A stretch of 64,000 nt of DNA. It comes from an uncultured Clostridia bacterium. Lineage in GTDB: Bacteria > Bacillota > Clostridia > TANB77 > CAG-508. Each line of letters begins with the position of its first letter. Positions within the stretch are counted from its first letter, which is position 1. Positions 1-8,806 of the stretch are shown piece by piece. The notes beneath the pieces are model-generated. The model made no database searches. It had not been told where the DNA came from and worked only from the letters and a program-made list of their open reading frames with translations. A program made the position numbers and the translations under genes. The stretch spans positions 1 through 64,000 of the forward strand of contig CASSLW010000006.1 of the NCBI GenBank assembly GCA_949443285.1, written 5' to 3'.

Positions 1-52
1 TCACGTACAGTTCTGAGAGAGGCTTGAGGGGAAGTACCTCTTGCCTACTTAC
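1..52 (+). other. 3' end of a group II intron (domain V 3' strand, domain VI)
   Basis: The first bases match the 3' strand of a bacterial group II intron domain V (CACGTACAGTTC at 2-13, normally CACGTACGGTTC). A short domain VI hairpin follows: AGGC at about 20-23 pairs with GCCT at 43-46, and GAGG pairs with CCTC around a GGAAGTA-like loop. The intron would end with AC at 51-52, as the usual AY 3' end requires. The rest of the intron and any maturase lie left of the window. What follows is in frame with a different, non-intron reverse transcriptase, so the intron interrupts a host gene. Confidence 0.8.
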
Positions 53-454
53 TTTGTTATACTTGGAAAATCCAAAGAAGAATTACACCAATTAAGAAAA
101 GAAATTGATGTATATTTTAGAACAAAACTAAAATTAAAAATTAAAGAAAATTGGCAAGTGTTTCCAACTTTTATAAGGGGAATTGATTTTGTAGGATACA
201 GAACATTTTTAAATTATAAATTATTAAGAAAAACTACTTGTAAAAATTTTAAAGTTAAAATGAATAAAATTAAAAAGAAGATTAGGAATGGGAATCAAAT
301 GAATTATTCTGAATGGTGTTCAATTCATTCCTATCAAGGGTGGTTAATTCATTGTGATGGTTATAGATTAAATCAAAAATATATAAAACCACTTGAATTT
401 CATGCGAATCAATATTATTTGCAAAATGTAAAAGGAAAGGGTGAAGTAAAATGA
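53..454 (+). CDS. Phage-type reverse transcriptase, C-terminal exon (5' exon outside window)
   Basis: From codon TTT at 53 the protein reads FVILGKSKEEL, the sequence that normally follows the catalytic YxDD motif of reverse transcriptases. The thumb-like part follows with GIDFVGYRTF, then a basic helical C-terminus with a GWLIHCDGY segment. This layout resembles reverse transcriptases of diversity-generating retroelements and related phage enzymes, which sit between tail and lysis genes as here. The catalytic aspartates must lie in the upstream exon, so the intron seems to sit just after the YxDD codons. A TTG at 41 is not a real start, because it lies inside intron domain VI. The stop overlaps the next gene (ATGA). 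No template or variable repeat is visible, so DGR identity is inference. Confidence 0.75.
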   Translation, partial: FVILGKSKEELHQLRKEIDVYFRTKLKLKIKENWQVFPTFIRGIDFVGYRTFLNYKLLRKTTCKNFKVKMNKIKKKIRNGNQMNYSEWCSIHSYQGWLIHCDGYRLNQKYIKPLEFHANQYYLQNVKGKGEVK

Positions 455-720
455 TAAACCATGGTAAAGTTAGAAGTACAATCAAACCTGGAAATATGGT
501 GATTGATGAATATTCAGTTTGGATAAATGAAAATATTCAAGAAATTGAAGTTGAAGATGAAATCATGACATCAGATGGAAAATCTGAAAAAAGAAAAACA
601 AAGATGTATGAATATAACATGCTTCAATATGAAAAAGATGAATTTATAATGCAGCAATCAGAACAAATAACAAATACACAAGTTGCATTATGTGAAATTT
701 ATGAAAGTTTGGGGGTGTAG
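451..720 (+). CDS. Small phage protein of unknown function
   Basis: This 89-residue acidic protein overlaps the reverse transcriptase stop by four bases and has an AAAGGGTGAAG ribosome binding site. It has no signal peptide or membrane segment. The middle is charged (a KSEKRKTK stretch) and the C-terminus is helical. It lies between the reverse transcriptase and the CD1375-like peptide, where tail-accessory or structural-support proteins are usual in Clostridia prophages. I do not recognise the family. It is translationally coupled to its neighbours, so it probably belongs to the late phage operon. Confidence 0.7.
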   Translation: MINHGKVRSTIKPGNMVIDEYSVWINENIQEIEVEDEIMTSDGKSEKRKTKMYEYNMLQYEKDEFIMQQSEQITNTQVALCEIYESLGV

Positions 721-723
721 TCA

Positions 724-837
724 ATGGCAAAAGTTTATGCTGATTTAATAAGAAAAGGTGTAAAGACAATTGATGATGTTCCTAAAAAATTAAAAGAAGC
801 CGTAAAAGAAATTTTAGGGGAAGAAATAACAAAATAA
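724..837 (+). CDS. CD1375-like small phage protein
   Basis: A 37-residue protein starts at the ATG three bases after the previous stop. It has the form MAKVYADLIRKG, then KTIDDVPKKLKEAVKEIL, which is the typical layout of the short CD1375-type proteins found just before holins in Firmicutes prophages. Length and position agree with that family. Its function is not established; XkdX-like peptides hold the same place in other phages. A hairpin that may end the structural transcript follows immediately. Confidence 0.75.
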   Translation: MAKVYADLIRKGVKTIDDVPKKLKEAVKEILGEEITK

Positions 838-865
838 ACAAGTTATATGTCTTATAGATTTAAAA

Positions 866-905
866 CCCATATAAACAAAAATATAAGTTTATATGGGTAT
901 TTCTA
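866..905 (+). terminator. Hairpin between phage structural and lysis genes
   Basis: CCCATATAAAC (866-876) pairs perfectly with GTTTATATGGG (887-897) around a 10-base loop. The sequence after it, TATTTCT, is only a weak U-tract. The structure could be a terminator or an mRNA-stabilising stem separating the two modules. Confidence 0.55.
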
Positions 906-934
906 TAAGCAAGTACAAAAGGGGTGAAATAAAA

Positions 935-1288
935 TTGGAACAAATATCAATTATTGTTATATCAATTGCAACTTTTTTAAATGCATTATCAGTCATTATA
1001 ACATTTATAGGTAAAGCAAAAAAACCAGTTGACAATGCAGTTGATAAAAAATTTCAAGAAGCATTAAAACCAATACATGACAAATTGGATAATGTAAATA
1101 TTGATATAAAGAAACTAGATAAAAACCAATGTATGAATTATCTAGTTGAATTTATAGAAGATTCCAAAAATGGAATTACAAAAGATGAAATACAAAAGAA
1201 AAGAGCAAGTGAAGTATATGACCACTATACACAAGACCTTCATGGAAATTCATATATTCACGATGGTTGGGATAAATATGTAAAATAA
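935..1288 (+). CDS. Phage membrane protein upstream of holin
   Basis: The start is TTG at 935, chosen because AGGGGTG sits 8 bases upstream; the ATG at 893 lies inside the preceding hairpin. The 117-residue product has one N-terminal membrane span (about residues 3-24), then a charged coiled-coil-like tail with a DKLDNVNIDIKKLDKNQ segment. Proteins of this shape sit directly before holins in many Firmicutes prophages and are usually called hypothetical or holin-associated. It lies 13 bases before the holin start. It may be a second holin or an antiholin, but nothing in the sequence decides this. Confidence 0.7.
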   Translation: MEQISIIVISIATFLNALSVIITFIGKAKKPVDNAVDKKFQEALKPIHDKLDNVNIDIKKLDKNQCMNYLVEFIEDSKNGITKDEIQKKRASEVYDHYTQDLHGNSYIHDGWDKYVK

Positions 1289-1301
1289 GGGGGTGAATCA
1301 T

Positions 1302-1556
1302 ATGCAAACAATAACATTAGATTCAATAATACCAGTAATTACAGTTGTAATATCTTACATATTTGGTTTGTTAGCTAAAAAATTTAATTGGTATGAAAGT
1401 AAATATATACCAATTCAAAATGCGATTATTGGAATAATTTCAGCAATCATTTATTATATTGCAGTTCCTGATTGTAATTTTGTTGTTGTATTATTTACTG
1501 CATTATCAGGTTTTGCAGCTGGTGGAATTTACGATGCTAGTAAAACAAAAGAATAA
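1302..1556 (+). CDS. Phage holin
   Basis: This is an 84-residue protein with two or three membrane spans (about residues 5-22, 35-55 and 58-76) and a short charged C-terminus (DASKTKE). Holins form membrane pores that let endolysin reach the wall at the end of the lytic cycle. The ATG at 1302 is preferred over the GTG at 1293, because the AAGGGGGTG ribosome binding site includes that GTG. Its place directly before an amidase endolysin supports the call. I do not assign it to a numbered holin family. Confidence 0.8.
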   Translation: MQTITLDSIIPVITVVISYIFGLLAKKFNWYESKYIPIQNAIIGIISAIIYYIAVPDCNFVVVLFTALSGFAAGGIYDASKTKE

Positions 1557-1609
1557 TTTTTTTAAAATGATTGTATCTTGAAAGATACAGAAAGGAAACG
1601 GTGATTCTT

Positions 1610-1690
1610 ATGGAAGAAAATGAAGAATTAGTTTTGACAGAAGAAATGGAAAAAGAATTGTCAAATGGAAAGGAAGAAGGTGAAGAATAA
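1610..1690 (+). CDS. 26-residue acidic peptide of lysis module
   Basis: A short gene with an AAAGGAAACGGTG ribosome binding site encodes a 26-residue peptide dominated by Glu and Lys, with an LTEEMEKEL core. Its TAA overlaps the ATG of the amidase (TAATG), so the two are translationally coupled. Very short acidic peptides are common between holin and amidase in Clostridia phages. The role is unknown; a leader peptide that sets amidase translation is plausible. Confidence 0.6.
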   Translation: MEENEELVLTEEMEKELSNGKEEGEE

Positions 1691-2868
1691 TGGGAACAAT
1701 GTCACATTTAGCACAAGGTGCTTATATTGCTCATTCTAATAACTATCAAAAAGGTAGACAAGGTTATAAAGTTTATAAATTTACACCACATATTATGGCT
1801 GGTATTTTAACAGGTAAACAATGTGCAGTAAATATATTTCAAAAAGCAAATAGATATGCAAGTGCCAATTACTGTATAGGTAATGATGGGGATATAGTTT
1901 GTAATGTTTATGAAGAAGATAGAGCATACACATCAAGTTCAAGAGTTAATGACAATCAAGCAATCACAGTTGAAGTTTCTAATTGTGAAATTGGTGGTCA
2001 ATGGAAAATTTCTGATGCTGCATGGAATTCTTTGGTTAAATTAGCAGTTGATGTTTGTACAAGATATAATTTCAGATTAGTATATGATGGAACACCAAAT
2101 GGAAGTTTAACAAGACACAACATGTTTGCTAATACAACTTGTCCTGGTGCATATTTGCAAAGTAAATTTCAAGAATTAGCCAATACAGTAAATGCAATAT
2201 TAGATGGAAATTCAACACAACCATCAACACCTGTTTCAAATACAAATAGTTATCTTATAAAAGTAACAACAGATGCTTTGAATATTAGAAGTGGTGCAGG
2301 TACTAATAATCCAATAGTAGGTTGCATAAGAGATAAAGGAACATATACAATTATAGAAACACAAGGAAATTGGGGAAAATTAAAATCAGGTGCAGGATGG
2401 ATTTGTTTAGATTACACAAATAAAATAAATAATGTAAGTACATCAACCGCAGAAACTAAAACAAATGGGCATTATGTGGGCGAAACTGTTACAATAAATG
2501 GGGTATATACATCATCTACATCTACAAATAAATTGACACCTGCTGTTAAAACTGGTGTTATTACCAAAATTGTAGCTGGTGCAGCCAATCCATATCTATT
2601 AAACAATGGTAATATTGGATGGGTAAATGATAGTTGTATTGTAGCTGAAAATTCAACACAAGTACAAACACCATCTGCAAATTTTAGCAAGGGTCAAAAG
2701 GTAACATTAAAAACAAGTGCATCAAAATATTGCACAGGACAAACAATCCCAAGTTCTATTAAAGGAAAATCTTATACTATAATGCAAGTTGGAAGTGGAA
2801 ACACACATCCTGATGGTGTGTTATTACAAGAAATTATGTCTTGGGTTTACAAGAAAGATGTGCAATAA
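1690..2868 (+). CDS. Phage endolysin: N-acetylmuramoyl-L-alanine amidase with SH3-like repeats
   Basis: The 392-residue enzyme cleaves the amide bond between N-acetylmuramic acid and L-alanine in peptidoglycan. Residues 1-175 form an Amidase_2 domain with the expected zinc ligands: His34 (FTPH), His143 (LTRH) and Cys151 (TTCPG). A bacterial SH3 domain follows (about 188-245, with LNIRSGAG), then two further SH3-like repeats (about 258-320 and 332-392) that should bind the wall. There is no signal peptide, in keeping with export through the holin pore. The start overlaps the previous stop. It is the last gene of the lysis module. Confidence 0.93.
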   Translation: MGTMSHLAQGAYIAHSNNYQKGRQGYKVYKFTPHIMAGILTGKQCAVNIFQKANRYASANYCIGNDGDIVCNVYEEDRAYTSSSRVNDNQAITVEVSNCEIGGQWKISDAAWNSLVKLAVDVCTRYNFRLVYDGTPNGSLTRHNMFANTTCPGAYLQSKFQELANTVNAILDGNSTQPSTPVSNTNSYLIKVTTDALNIRSGAGTNNPIVGCIRDKGTYTIIETQGNWGKLKSGAGWICLDYTNKINNVSTSTAETKTNGHYVGETVTINGVYTSSTSTNKLTPAVKTGVITKIVAGAANPYLLNNGNIGWVNDSCIVAENSTQVQTPSANFSKGQKVTLKTSASKYCTGQTIPSSIKGKSYTIMQVGSGNTHPDGVLLQEIMSWVYKKDVQ

Positions 2869-2997
2869 TTTTAAATTTTTTTTGTATTTTCGTGTTACTA
2901 GTTTGTTACTAACGACCCCATTTTTACACCATTTTAAAGGGTTGAACAGTTCAACAAAGCCTTGAAAATACTGAAAACCGTATCTTTACAAAATTAG
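2869..2997. other. Gene-free junction, possible end of the phage segment
   Basis: This stretch holds no gene. It contains the direct repeat TGTTACTA at 2893-2900 and 2904-2911, one helical turn apart, and the palindrome-like GTTGAACAGTTCAAC at 2941-2955. It lies between the last lysis gene and a truncated coding segment, so it is a candidate attachment or recombination junction. No second copy is visible in the window to prove this. Confidence 0.35.
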
Positions 2998-3153
2998 CTT
3001 TCTTATGATTATAATAATACTGATGCGTTGATAAAAGATGTTGAAAATGAAAGAAAAGACAAAATTAATAAATATGGCTTATGTAATTATCAAGAATATA
3101 TGAAACAAAATTCAAAAGATAATTTATATAGGTCATTTAAAATAGTAGTATAA
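2998..3153 (+). pseudogene. C-terminal remnant of a broken gene
   Basis: An open segment of about 51 codons begins right after a TAG (2995-2997) without a start codon or ribosome binding site. It ends with TAA at 3151, inside a terminator stem. It reads like a real protein end (DALIKDVENERKDKINKYGL, then a tyrosine- and lysine-rich tail). The missing 5' part suggests it was cut by insertion of the phage segment. I do not recognise the family. Confidence 0.5.
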
Positions 3154-3185
3154 GAGATGGAAGTTTATTTCATCTCTTATTTACA
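3151..3185 (+). terminator. Rho-independent terminator
   Basis: TAAGAGATG (3151-3159) pairs with CATCTCTTA (3171-3179), followed by TTTAC. The stop codon of the remnant gene is part of the stem. Confidence 0.7.
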
Positions 3186-3209
3186 ACAAAAAAGGAAGGA
3201 ATGTAAGAA

Positions 3210-5309
3210 ATGAAAAATATAAAAACTGGGTTTAGTCAATACGAAATATATGAGAATATAATAAATATACCATTATTTAATAAAATTATAGCATTTATTT
3301 ATGAAACAACTAATAAAAGCAATAAAGAAAATATTTGGTTAAAAGTAGAAAAAAATTGTATATGGTTTAACAGACTAAATAGTACAAATATTCAAGAAGA
3401 ATATAAATTTGAATATTTAGGAGAATTGCTAGAAAGATATGAAGCAAGAGTAAGTACTAATATAAAAGATATAAGAGCTATAGCACTAGCAATAGGTTAT
3501 GCAAAAGATCTAATCGAAGACAATATGATAATTGGAACTCAATTAGTAAATTTCTTAAATAAAATAAAGAAACTATCAGAAAATGATAAATATTTACAAG
3601 GTGCGTTATATTTATATAACAATAATAAATACCATAATTATGTTGAAAAATTTATTAATAAGCAAAATATCAAAACAGAAGAAATAATTTTTGTATTATC
3701 TGTGCTAAATAATAATTTAGAAAATATTTTTAATAAGAAAAAAGAAGAACTAATATACTTATTAGGAAAAGGAAGGACTATATCAGTAATTGGAAATGTG
3801 AAAATATATGCCTGGTTAATAGAAAATTTATATCCATTAATATGTAAAAGTAGAAAAAAAGATATATCTCTATTAAAGGCATTGATTAATATTCCAACAG
3901 GATTTCAAAAAGAAGAAACAAACGTATATAAAGAACTTATAGAAAACAATTATAGTAAAGAAGAAATAGCATATTTAAACTATTTACTATTATATTATAA
4001 TATAGTACCAAACAGTATTAAATTAGGTTATTCAATAGTTGAAGAAAAAATTGCATTAAATTTATGCAAAGTATTCATAAATGGTGAGAAGTCATATTCA
4101 GAAGAAATATATGATTTCCTTGATAAACTAATAATCAAATATAGTAAATTTAATATAAAATGCTATGGATATTCAGGAATTAAAGAAGCTCTAAAACAAG
4201 AAACAAATATTACAAACCCAACAACATTTATAAAATTATATGAAAAACTTGATAAAAATTTACATTCATTTAATATATTAGAAGATAAATGGGATATTGT
4301 TGCAAGTAATTTTGATAGTAAAAAATATGAAGAACTATTTGATAATTTTTTATTACTTAGTGGATATGGTAAAAATAAAATAAATGAATGTATAAATAAG
4401 TATAATAAATTAACAGAAAAAGAGTATTTAGAGTCTTTCCTTAAACAAAATTATAGAAGAGATAGTATATTCTCATTTTTAATAAATAATGAAATATTGA
4501 TATTAAAAGATTTTTTTAATACTGTTACAAGGGAAAATAAAAAGGAATATAATTATCATTTAAAAGAATATATAAAAGGAATAAGAAATAAACAATCATT
4601 TGAATTATTAAAGTATCTATTAAATTTAAATAAATATAGTATAGAAGAAATTAATGATTTTGGTTTTCAATTTGAAGACTTATATAGAAATTATGGATAT
4701 TGGAGTCAAGAACTCGATATTAAAAGAGAGTTTTTAAGTATTGATGAAGAAATTATTTTATTTAATAGTTTAGAAAATTGCATATTTTATACAAGACCAG
4801 AAAGATATAATAATTTTTTAGAAAATGTTTTAAAAAGTAATGTTATTGAAGGAATAATTCAACAAAAAGAATTAAAAAAACTATACGATTTATTTTGTGA
4901 AATGAATCCAAAAGCAAGAGAAGATACTCTTTTAATGGAAAAGTATTTAACGGATAAAGAAAGAGAAGAAATATATGAGCAAAAAAAGAAACAAAAAGAA
5001 CTGCAAAAACAAAAAGAGCTTATTGAAATAAAAGAAGAATTAACAAAAGAATTTGTAACAGTTCCAAAGGAAAACTTCAAAGAGCTATATGAATTTTGTG
5101 ATAAGTTTTACTATAGCTCAAGCAAAGGCAAGAGTTGTGTAAAAATTGTTAAAGAATATATAATAAAAAATATTGCTAAATTTAATAAGAATATGGAAGA
5201 AATTAAGTACTTAGTAAAAATATTTAACTGCTTTATATATCAGAATGAAATAACAATTGAAGAATTCAAAAGTATAATATTTGAATATTTAGAAAAGGAG
5301 GCAAATTAA
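3210..5309 (+). CDS. Large helical protein of unknown function (PcfJ/PcfK-type locus, gene 1)
   Basis: A 699-residue protein with no signal peptide or clear membrane span, rich in Lys, Asn, Ile and Tyr and probably almost all helical. A charged coiled-coil segment of KQKELQKQKEL type lies near residues 590-620, and a compact C-terminal helical part follows (CDKFYYSSSKGKSC). The start has a good AAGGAAGGAATG ribosome binding site. The stop is one base before the ATG of the next large gene, so the two are one operon with the PcfK-like gene. I find no catalytic motif. An architecture of helical repeats that holds a partner protein is possible, but this is inference. Confidence 0.75.
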   Translation: MKNIKTGFSQYEIYENIINIPLFNKIIAFIYETTNKSNKENIWLKVEKNCIWFNRLNSTNIQEEYKFEYLGELLERYEARVSTNIKDIRAIALAIGYAKDLIEDNMIIGTQLVNFLNKIKKLSENDKYLQGALYLYNNNKYHNYVEKFINKQNIKTEEIIFVLSVLNNNLENIFNKKKEELIYLLGKGRTISVIGNVKIYAWLIENLYPLICKSRKKDISLLKALINIPTGFQKEETNVYKELIENNYSKEEIAYLNYLLLYYNIVPNSIKLGYSIVEEKIALNLCKVFINGEKSYSEEIYDFLDKLIIKYSKFNIKCYGYSGIKEALKQETNITNPTTFIKLYEKLDKNLHSFNILEDKWDIVASNFDSKKYEELFDNFLLLSGYGKNKINECINKYNKLTEKEYLESFLKQNYRRDSIFSFLINNEILILKDFFNTVTRENKKEYNYHLKEYIKGIRNKQSFELLKYLLNLNKYSIEEINDFGFQFEDLYRNYGYWSQELDIKREFLSIDEEIILFNSLENCIFYTRPERYNNFLENVLKSNVIEGIIQQKELKKLYDLFCEMNPKAREDTLLMEKYLTDKEREEIYEQKKKQKELQKQKELIEIKEELTKEFVTVPKENFKELYEFCDKFYYSSSKGKSCVKIVKEYIIKNIAKFNKNMEEIKYLVKIFNCFIYQNEITIEEFKSIIFEYLEKEAN

Positions 5310-5310
5310 T

Positions 5311-7791
5311 ATGACAACAATAATAGAACATACTAAATTAGTAAATAGAATGCATAAAAATAAAATAGATATGGCAATGCTCAAGGAATTTTCTCTAGAA
5401 GAAATAAATGCTTGTTGCAACAGATTAGAAGATAGTGAACTTACATATAATACATACGAAGAAAATATTACTTTTCAAAAAGAATTGATAAAAAATAAAG
5501 AATTTATAAGATATCTTAAAGAAGCATATGAAAAGCAGATTGATACACAGAAATTTGAAAGTTTAATACAAACTATAAATAGTCATAACGAAAAGATTAT
5601 TGATTATTCAATGGAAGACATTGTAAATGTTATAAATAATAAAGAGCTGTGTTGTGACGCATATTATAATTACTTAAAATATTTTGTCAATAAAAGTGTA
5701 AAATCTAAAAAAATAATAACTAATAATTTAAATTACTTTTATTCTCAAAGTAATACTAAATTTGAAGAATTAGATAAAGAAGAAAGAAAACTGTTTGAAG
5801 AACCTTACTTAGATAAATATAATTTAATACCAACTGATAATATAAAGCAAGTCTATGAGCTATTAACTGGAAATAAAAAGTTAAGAGATGTCATAGCTTT
5901 TTTTAATCATAAAAAGTTATATATACCTTTGAATATAAGTAAATACGAAAAAATAAGTAATGATGCAGAAAAAATAGGTTTATATATAGAAATTATTTCA
6001 AATAAAATATCAAATAATGAAATAATGTATCAACTACTTTTAAAATGGTTGTCTAATGGTTGTAGTCTATATGATTTAAAAATAATAGCAAAACAAATTG
6101 AAAATGTTGAAGAAATGCAATTAGAAAAAATATTTAATAGTAAAAGTGGCTATGTTAATTTTGTATATGGGAATAAATTGAAAGATTTTCAATTAAATGG
6201 TCTTTCCGAAAATCAAGAAGAACTTATAATATATGCAATAAGTAATAATAAAAATACATTCCTAAAATTAATAGAAGAAAATATGAATGATTTCTTTGCC
6301 ATACCAAATCACTCTATTTTATATCAAGAAAAAATTTATACAAAATATATTAATTTGAATGGATTAACATTAAAGCATTTAAAAAAATTGCAAACAATGA
6401 ATGTTAATAATATTCAAATTTATGAATTAAAAAAACAAATATATACATTTGAAGAAATAAGTACACTGTATAATATGGAAAAGCAATATATAGATTTATA
6501 TAATGAATTACTAGATCTAAAAGTGGATGAAAGATTGTTAAGAATAAGGCAATTTACCAAAAAAGAATTATTAAACAAAACAATAGAAAATTTAAAGATA
6601 AAAAAATTGGCAGAAAGAATAAGGGAAAAACCATTATATACTTGGATGGAAAATGATTTTAATAAAATAGAAAATATAAAAGCAAGTGATGTAATTGAAA
6701 TATTAATTAATTATGACATTATTGGTAAATTTATTCCCGAAATAAAAAGACAAAATGAATTAGCCTATATATTACGAAATATAGAGCAAATTCAAAATTA
6801 TGACAATTTAAAAAGTATAAAAGATAACATTGAAAAAATAGACAAATACTGGAATGAATTAAAAAGAAGCATGAGTTTTGATAATGAGTTTATAGAAAAA
6901 TATAACCAAAATATAAGGGAGTTTTTATTAAATAATGGTGCAGAGTTGGCATATAAATATTACATAAAACGAAATGACGAACAAAAAGTATCATTTAAAT
7001 TAATAATAAAGGCAGAATTAATGGGAGAATTTAAAAAATTGAAATATCATACAAATGACCTAACTGAAGAAATTGATTATAAACTAAATGAAAATCAAAT
7101 AAAAGAATGGACTAAGAATAATACAAAAATTTCTGAAGGAAAATATGATGTTGAAGAATATGATGATTTTTATCATACAATGATTCTTGGTGAGCAACCA
7201 CAGCATACTTGTTTATCTTATATAAGTGGTATATATAATAGATGCTTGTTAGCTTGTTTTGATAGTAATAAGAAAATATTATACGCAAAAATTAATGGCA
7301 AAATTGTTGCTAGAGCAATGGTTAGACTGACTAAAGGTAGTTATAATAAAGTCAATACTGAGAAAAAGCTATCTTTTATTGATGTAGAAAATAATAATCC
7401 AATAATAGAAAAAGATAGAGAGTATTTAACTATATTTTTAGAGAAGGCATATATTTCAGGGATATCAGAATCAGAAGAAAAGAATGTAAAAAAACTATTT
7501 ATAAAGTTATTGGAAAGAAAAGCAAAACGAATGAATGCATTATTTGTAATAAGTACATATTATGCTAATGATATTGAAACTGAATACATAAAAACAAGGT
7601 ATTATATGTATATTTCTAAGTCAAAATCTAGTTCTCAATATTTAGACAGTTTAGATGGACAAGCAAGTGTTACAGATGAAGGACAGTATAAAGTAAACAA
7701 TTTCTTGATTTGGAAACCAAAAGAAATTGAAAAAACTATATTTGACGAAAATATATTTAAAAATAGGGGAGAAATAATGTGGAAGGAATAA
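5311..7791 (+). CDS. Large protein with PcfJ-like C-terminal domain (gene 2)
   Basis: An 826-residue protein starts one base after gene 1 behind AGGAGG. Roughly the first 600 residues are helical and unrecognised. The last 200 (from about residue 620) resemble the PcfJ fold: a TCLSYISGIYNRCLL segment, then KILYAKINGKIVARAMVRL, paralleling the NCVRTYAKRY and VEVKNNKVVQSR segments of the separate PcfJ-like protein at 8807. The shared cysteine and the following beta-strand plus Arg pattern suggest one active or binding site. PcfJ proteins are known mainly from conjugative plasmids of the pCF10 type and have no established biochemical activity. The gene overlaps the PcfK-like gene by 13 bases. 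Confidence 0.65.
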   Translation: MTTIIEHTKLVNRMHKNKIDMAMLKEFSLEEINACCNRLEDSELTYNTYEENITFQKELIKNKEFIRYLKEAYEKQIDTQKFESLIQTINSHNEKIIDYSMEDIVNVINNKELCCDAYYNYLKYFVNKSVKSKKIITNNLNYFYSQSNTKFEELDKEERKLFEEPYLDKYNLIPTDNIKQVYELLTGNKKLRDVIAFFNHKKLYIPLNISKYEKISNDAEKIGLYIEIISNKISNNEIMYQLLLKWLSNGCSLYDLKIIAKQIENVEEMQLEKIFNSKSGYVNFVYGNKLKDFQLNGLSENQEELIIYAISNNKNTFLKLIEENMNDFFAIPNHSILYQEKIYTKYINLNGLTLKHLKKLQTMNVNNIQIYELKKQIYTFEEISTLYNMEKQYIDLYNELLDLKVDERLLRIRQFTKKELLNKTIENLKIKKLAERIREKPLYTWMENDFNKIENIKASDVIEILINYDIIGKFIPEIKRQNELAYILRNIEQIQNYDNLKSIKDNIEKIDKYWNELKRSMSFDNEFIEKYNQNIREFLLNNGAELAYKYYIKRNDEQKVSFKLIIKAELMGEFKKLKYHTNDLTEEIDYKLNENQIKEWTKNNTKISEGKYDVEEYDDFYHTMILGEQPQHTCLSYISGIYNRCLLACFDSNKKILYAKINGKIVARAMVRLTKGSYNKVNTEKKLSFIDVENNNPIIEKDREYLTIFLEKAYISGISESEEKNVKKLFIKLLERKAKRMNALFVISTYYANDIETEYIKTRYYMYISKSKSSSQYLDSLDGQASVTDEGQYKVNNFLIWKPKEIEKTIFDENIFKNRGEIMWKE

Positions 7792-8195
7792 AAAGATTAG
7801 AAGATATGTTAAAGGGGCAGAAAGACAAATATTTAAATACAATAGTAAATTATTTAATGCTTCAAACAGAAATGAATGAAAAGTTTTTAAATGAGGAAAA
7901 AAATCTGAAAGAAATGGCTACCTACATAAGAGATTTAGCGAGAAAAGAAGCTATAAATAATGTTGCTGTAATAGAAGATGAGACGGTATTTAAATGGGCA
8001 AAAGAATATTTTACAAAATCAAATAAAGAATTAGGCATTAAAAAATATAAGGATGACAAAGGTAAACATGGAGATATAAGTAAAATAGAGATTAAAGATG
8101 ATGATGAATTTGGTTCAATATTTGATACAAGCATAAATACACCATTAGCAGATAAAAAAGAAGAAATTGAGCAAATATCATTGTTTGCAGCATAG
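7779..8195 (+). CDS. PcfK-like protein (gene 3)
   Basis: The 138-residue product starts at GTG 7779, chosen because AGGGGAGAAATA lies upstream; it overlaps the end of gene 2. The middle has the PcfK pattern of a helical N-terminus, then a short acidic segment followed by FKWAKEYF, and the protein ends with the typical ISLF tail. PcfK and PcfJ are usually adjacent in conjugative elements, and here the pair is again together. Its function is unknown. Co-translation with gene 2 implies that the products act together. Confidence 0.65.
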   Translation: MEGIKRLEDMLKGQKDKYLNTIVNYLMLQTEMNEKFLNEEKNLKEMATYIRDLARKEAINNVAVIEDETVFKWAKEYFTKSNKELGIKKYKDDKGKHGDISKIEIKDDDEFGSIFDTSINTPLADKKEEIEQISLFAA

Positions 8196-8288
8196 ATGAA
8201 AATTAGTTAACGTATATTAACTTTTTAATTATGTACAAGCCAATATTTATGTGTTATAATTATTTTCAAATGAAGGAGGAATTTTAAT

Positions 8289-8567
8289 ATGATAGACACT
8301 TTTGATTTAATTGATTTATTAGTAGTTTTTGGTAATCTTGCTGAGTGCAAAAATTATGATACAGTAAGTAAGAAGATGCATAAGTCGAAGAGAACAATAA
8401 AAAATTATATACATCTTTTAGAAGAATATTATAATACCATACTGATTTATAACACTGAAACTATTGAATTAACAGAAAAAGGAAGAGAAGTATATGAAAT
8501 ATATAAGCAGATATGTCCAGTGCTAGATGAAATAATGAAAAAGGTTAACGAATTTAAAAATAATTGA
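8289..8567 (+). CDS. LysR-type DNA-binding domain protein without effector domain
   Basis: A 92-residue protein matching only the winged helix of LysR regulators (VSKKMHKSKRTIKNYIHLLE as the helix-turn-helix, then a wing and the linker helix). The usual 200-residue ligand-binding domain is absent, and the stop is followed at once by a strong terminator, so this looks like a complete short gene. AAGGAGGAATTTT is a strong ribosome binding site. It may bind DNA constitutively or antagonise the full-length LysR protein encoded at 14026. It could regulate the adjacent PcfJ/PcfK-type operon. Confidence 0.75.
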   Translation: MIDTFDLIDLLVVFGNLAECKNYDTVSKKMHKSKRTIKNYIHLLEEYYNTILIYNTETIELTEKGREVYEIYKQICPVLDEIMKKVNEFKNN

Positions 8568-8572
8568 TCAAA

Positions 8573-8612
8573 AACAGGAAGAAGTTTTTTAGCTTCTTCT
8601 TGTTTTGTTATT
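8573..8612 (+). terminator. Rho-independent terminator
   Basis: AACAGGAAGAAG (8573-8584) pairs with CTTCTTCTTGTT (8593-8604) with one G-U pair, and TTG plus a T-rich tail follow. Confidence 0.85.
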
Positions 8613-8806
8613 TCTACAATTTTGTTAAAATTTCTTATATTTGAGATATATTAAAACAAACTATAATTTATAAAAAAGGTTAAAAAGTAAAAATTAAAGA
8701 TAGATTAGTGGTACCATTAAACCAAGATTCTTAAAAATAATTAATGGAGAAAGGAACGTATAGTATATTAAATTTTAAACTTTATTATATTATACAAGGA
8801 TAGAAA

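Noticed and set aside
41..52. TTG start of the reverse transcriptase frame
   Set aside because: It lies inside group II intron domain VI and has no ribosome binding site; the frame is open only because the exon follows.
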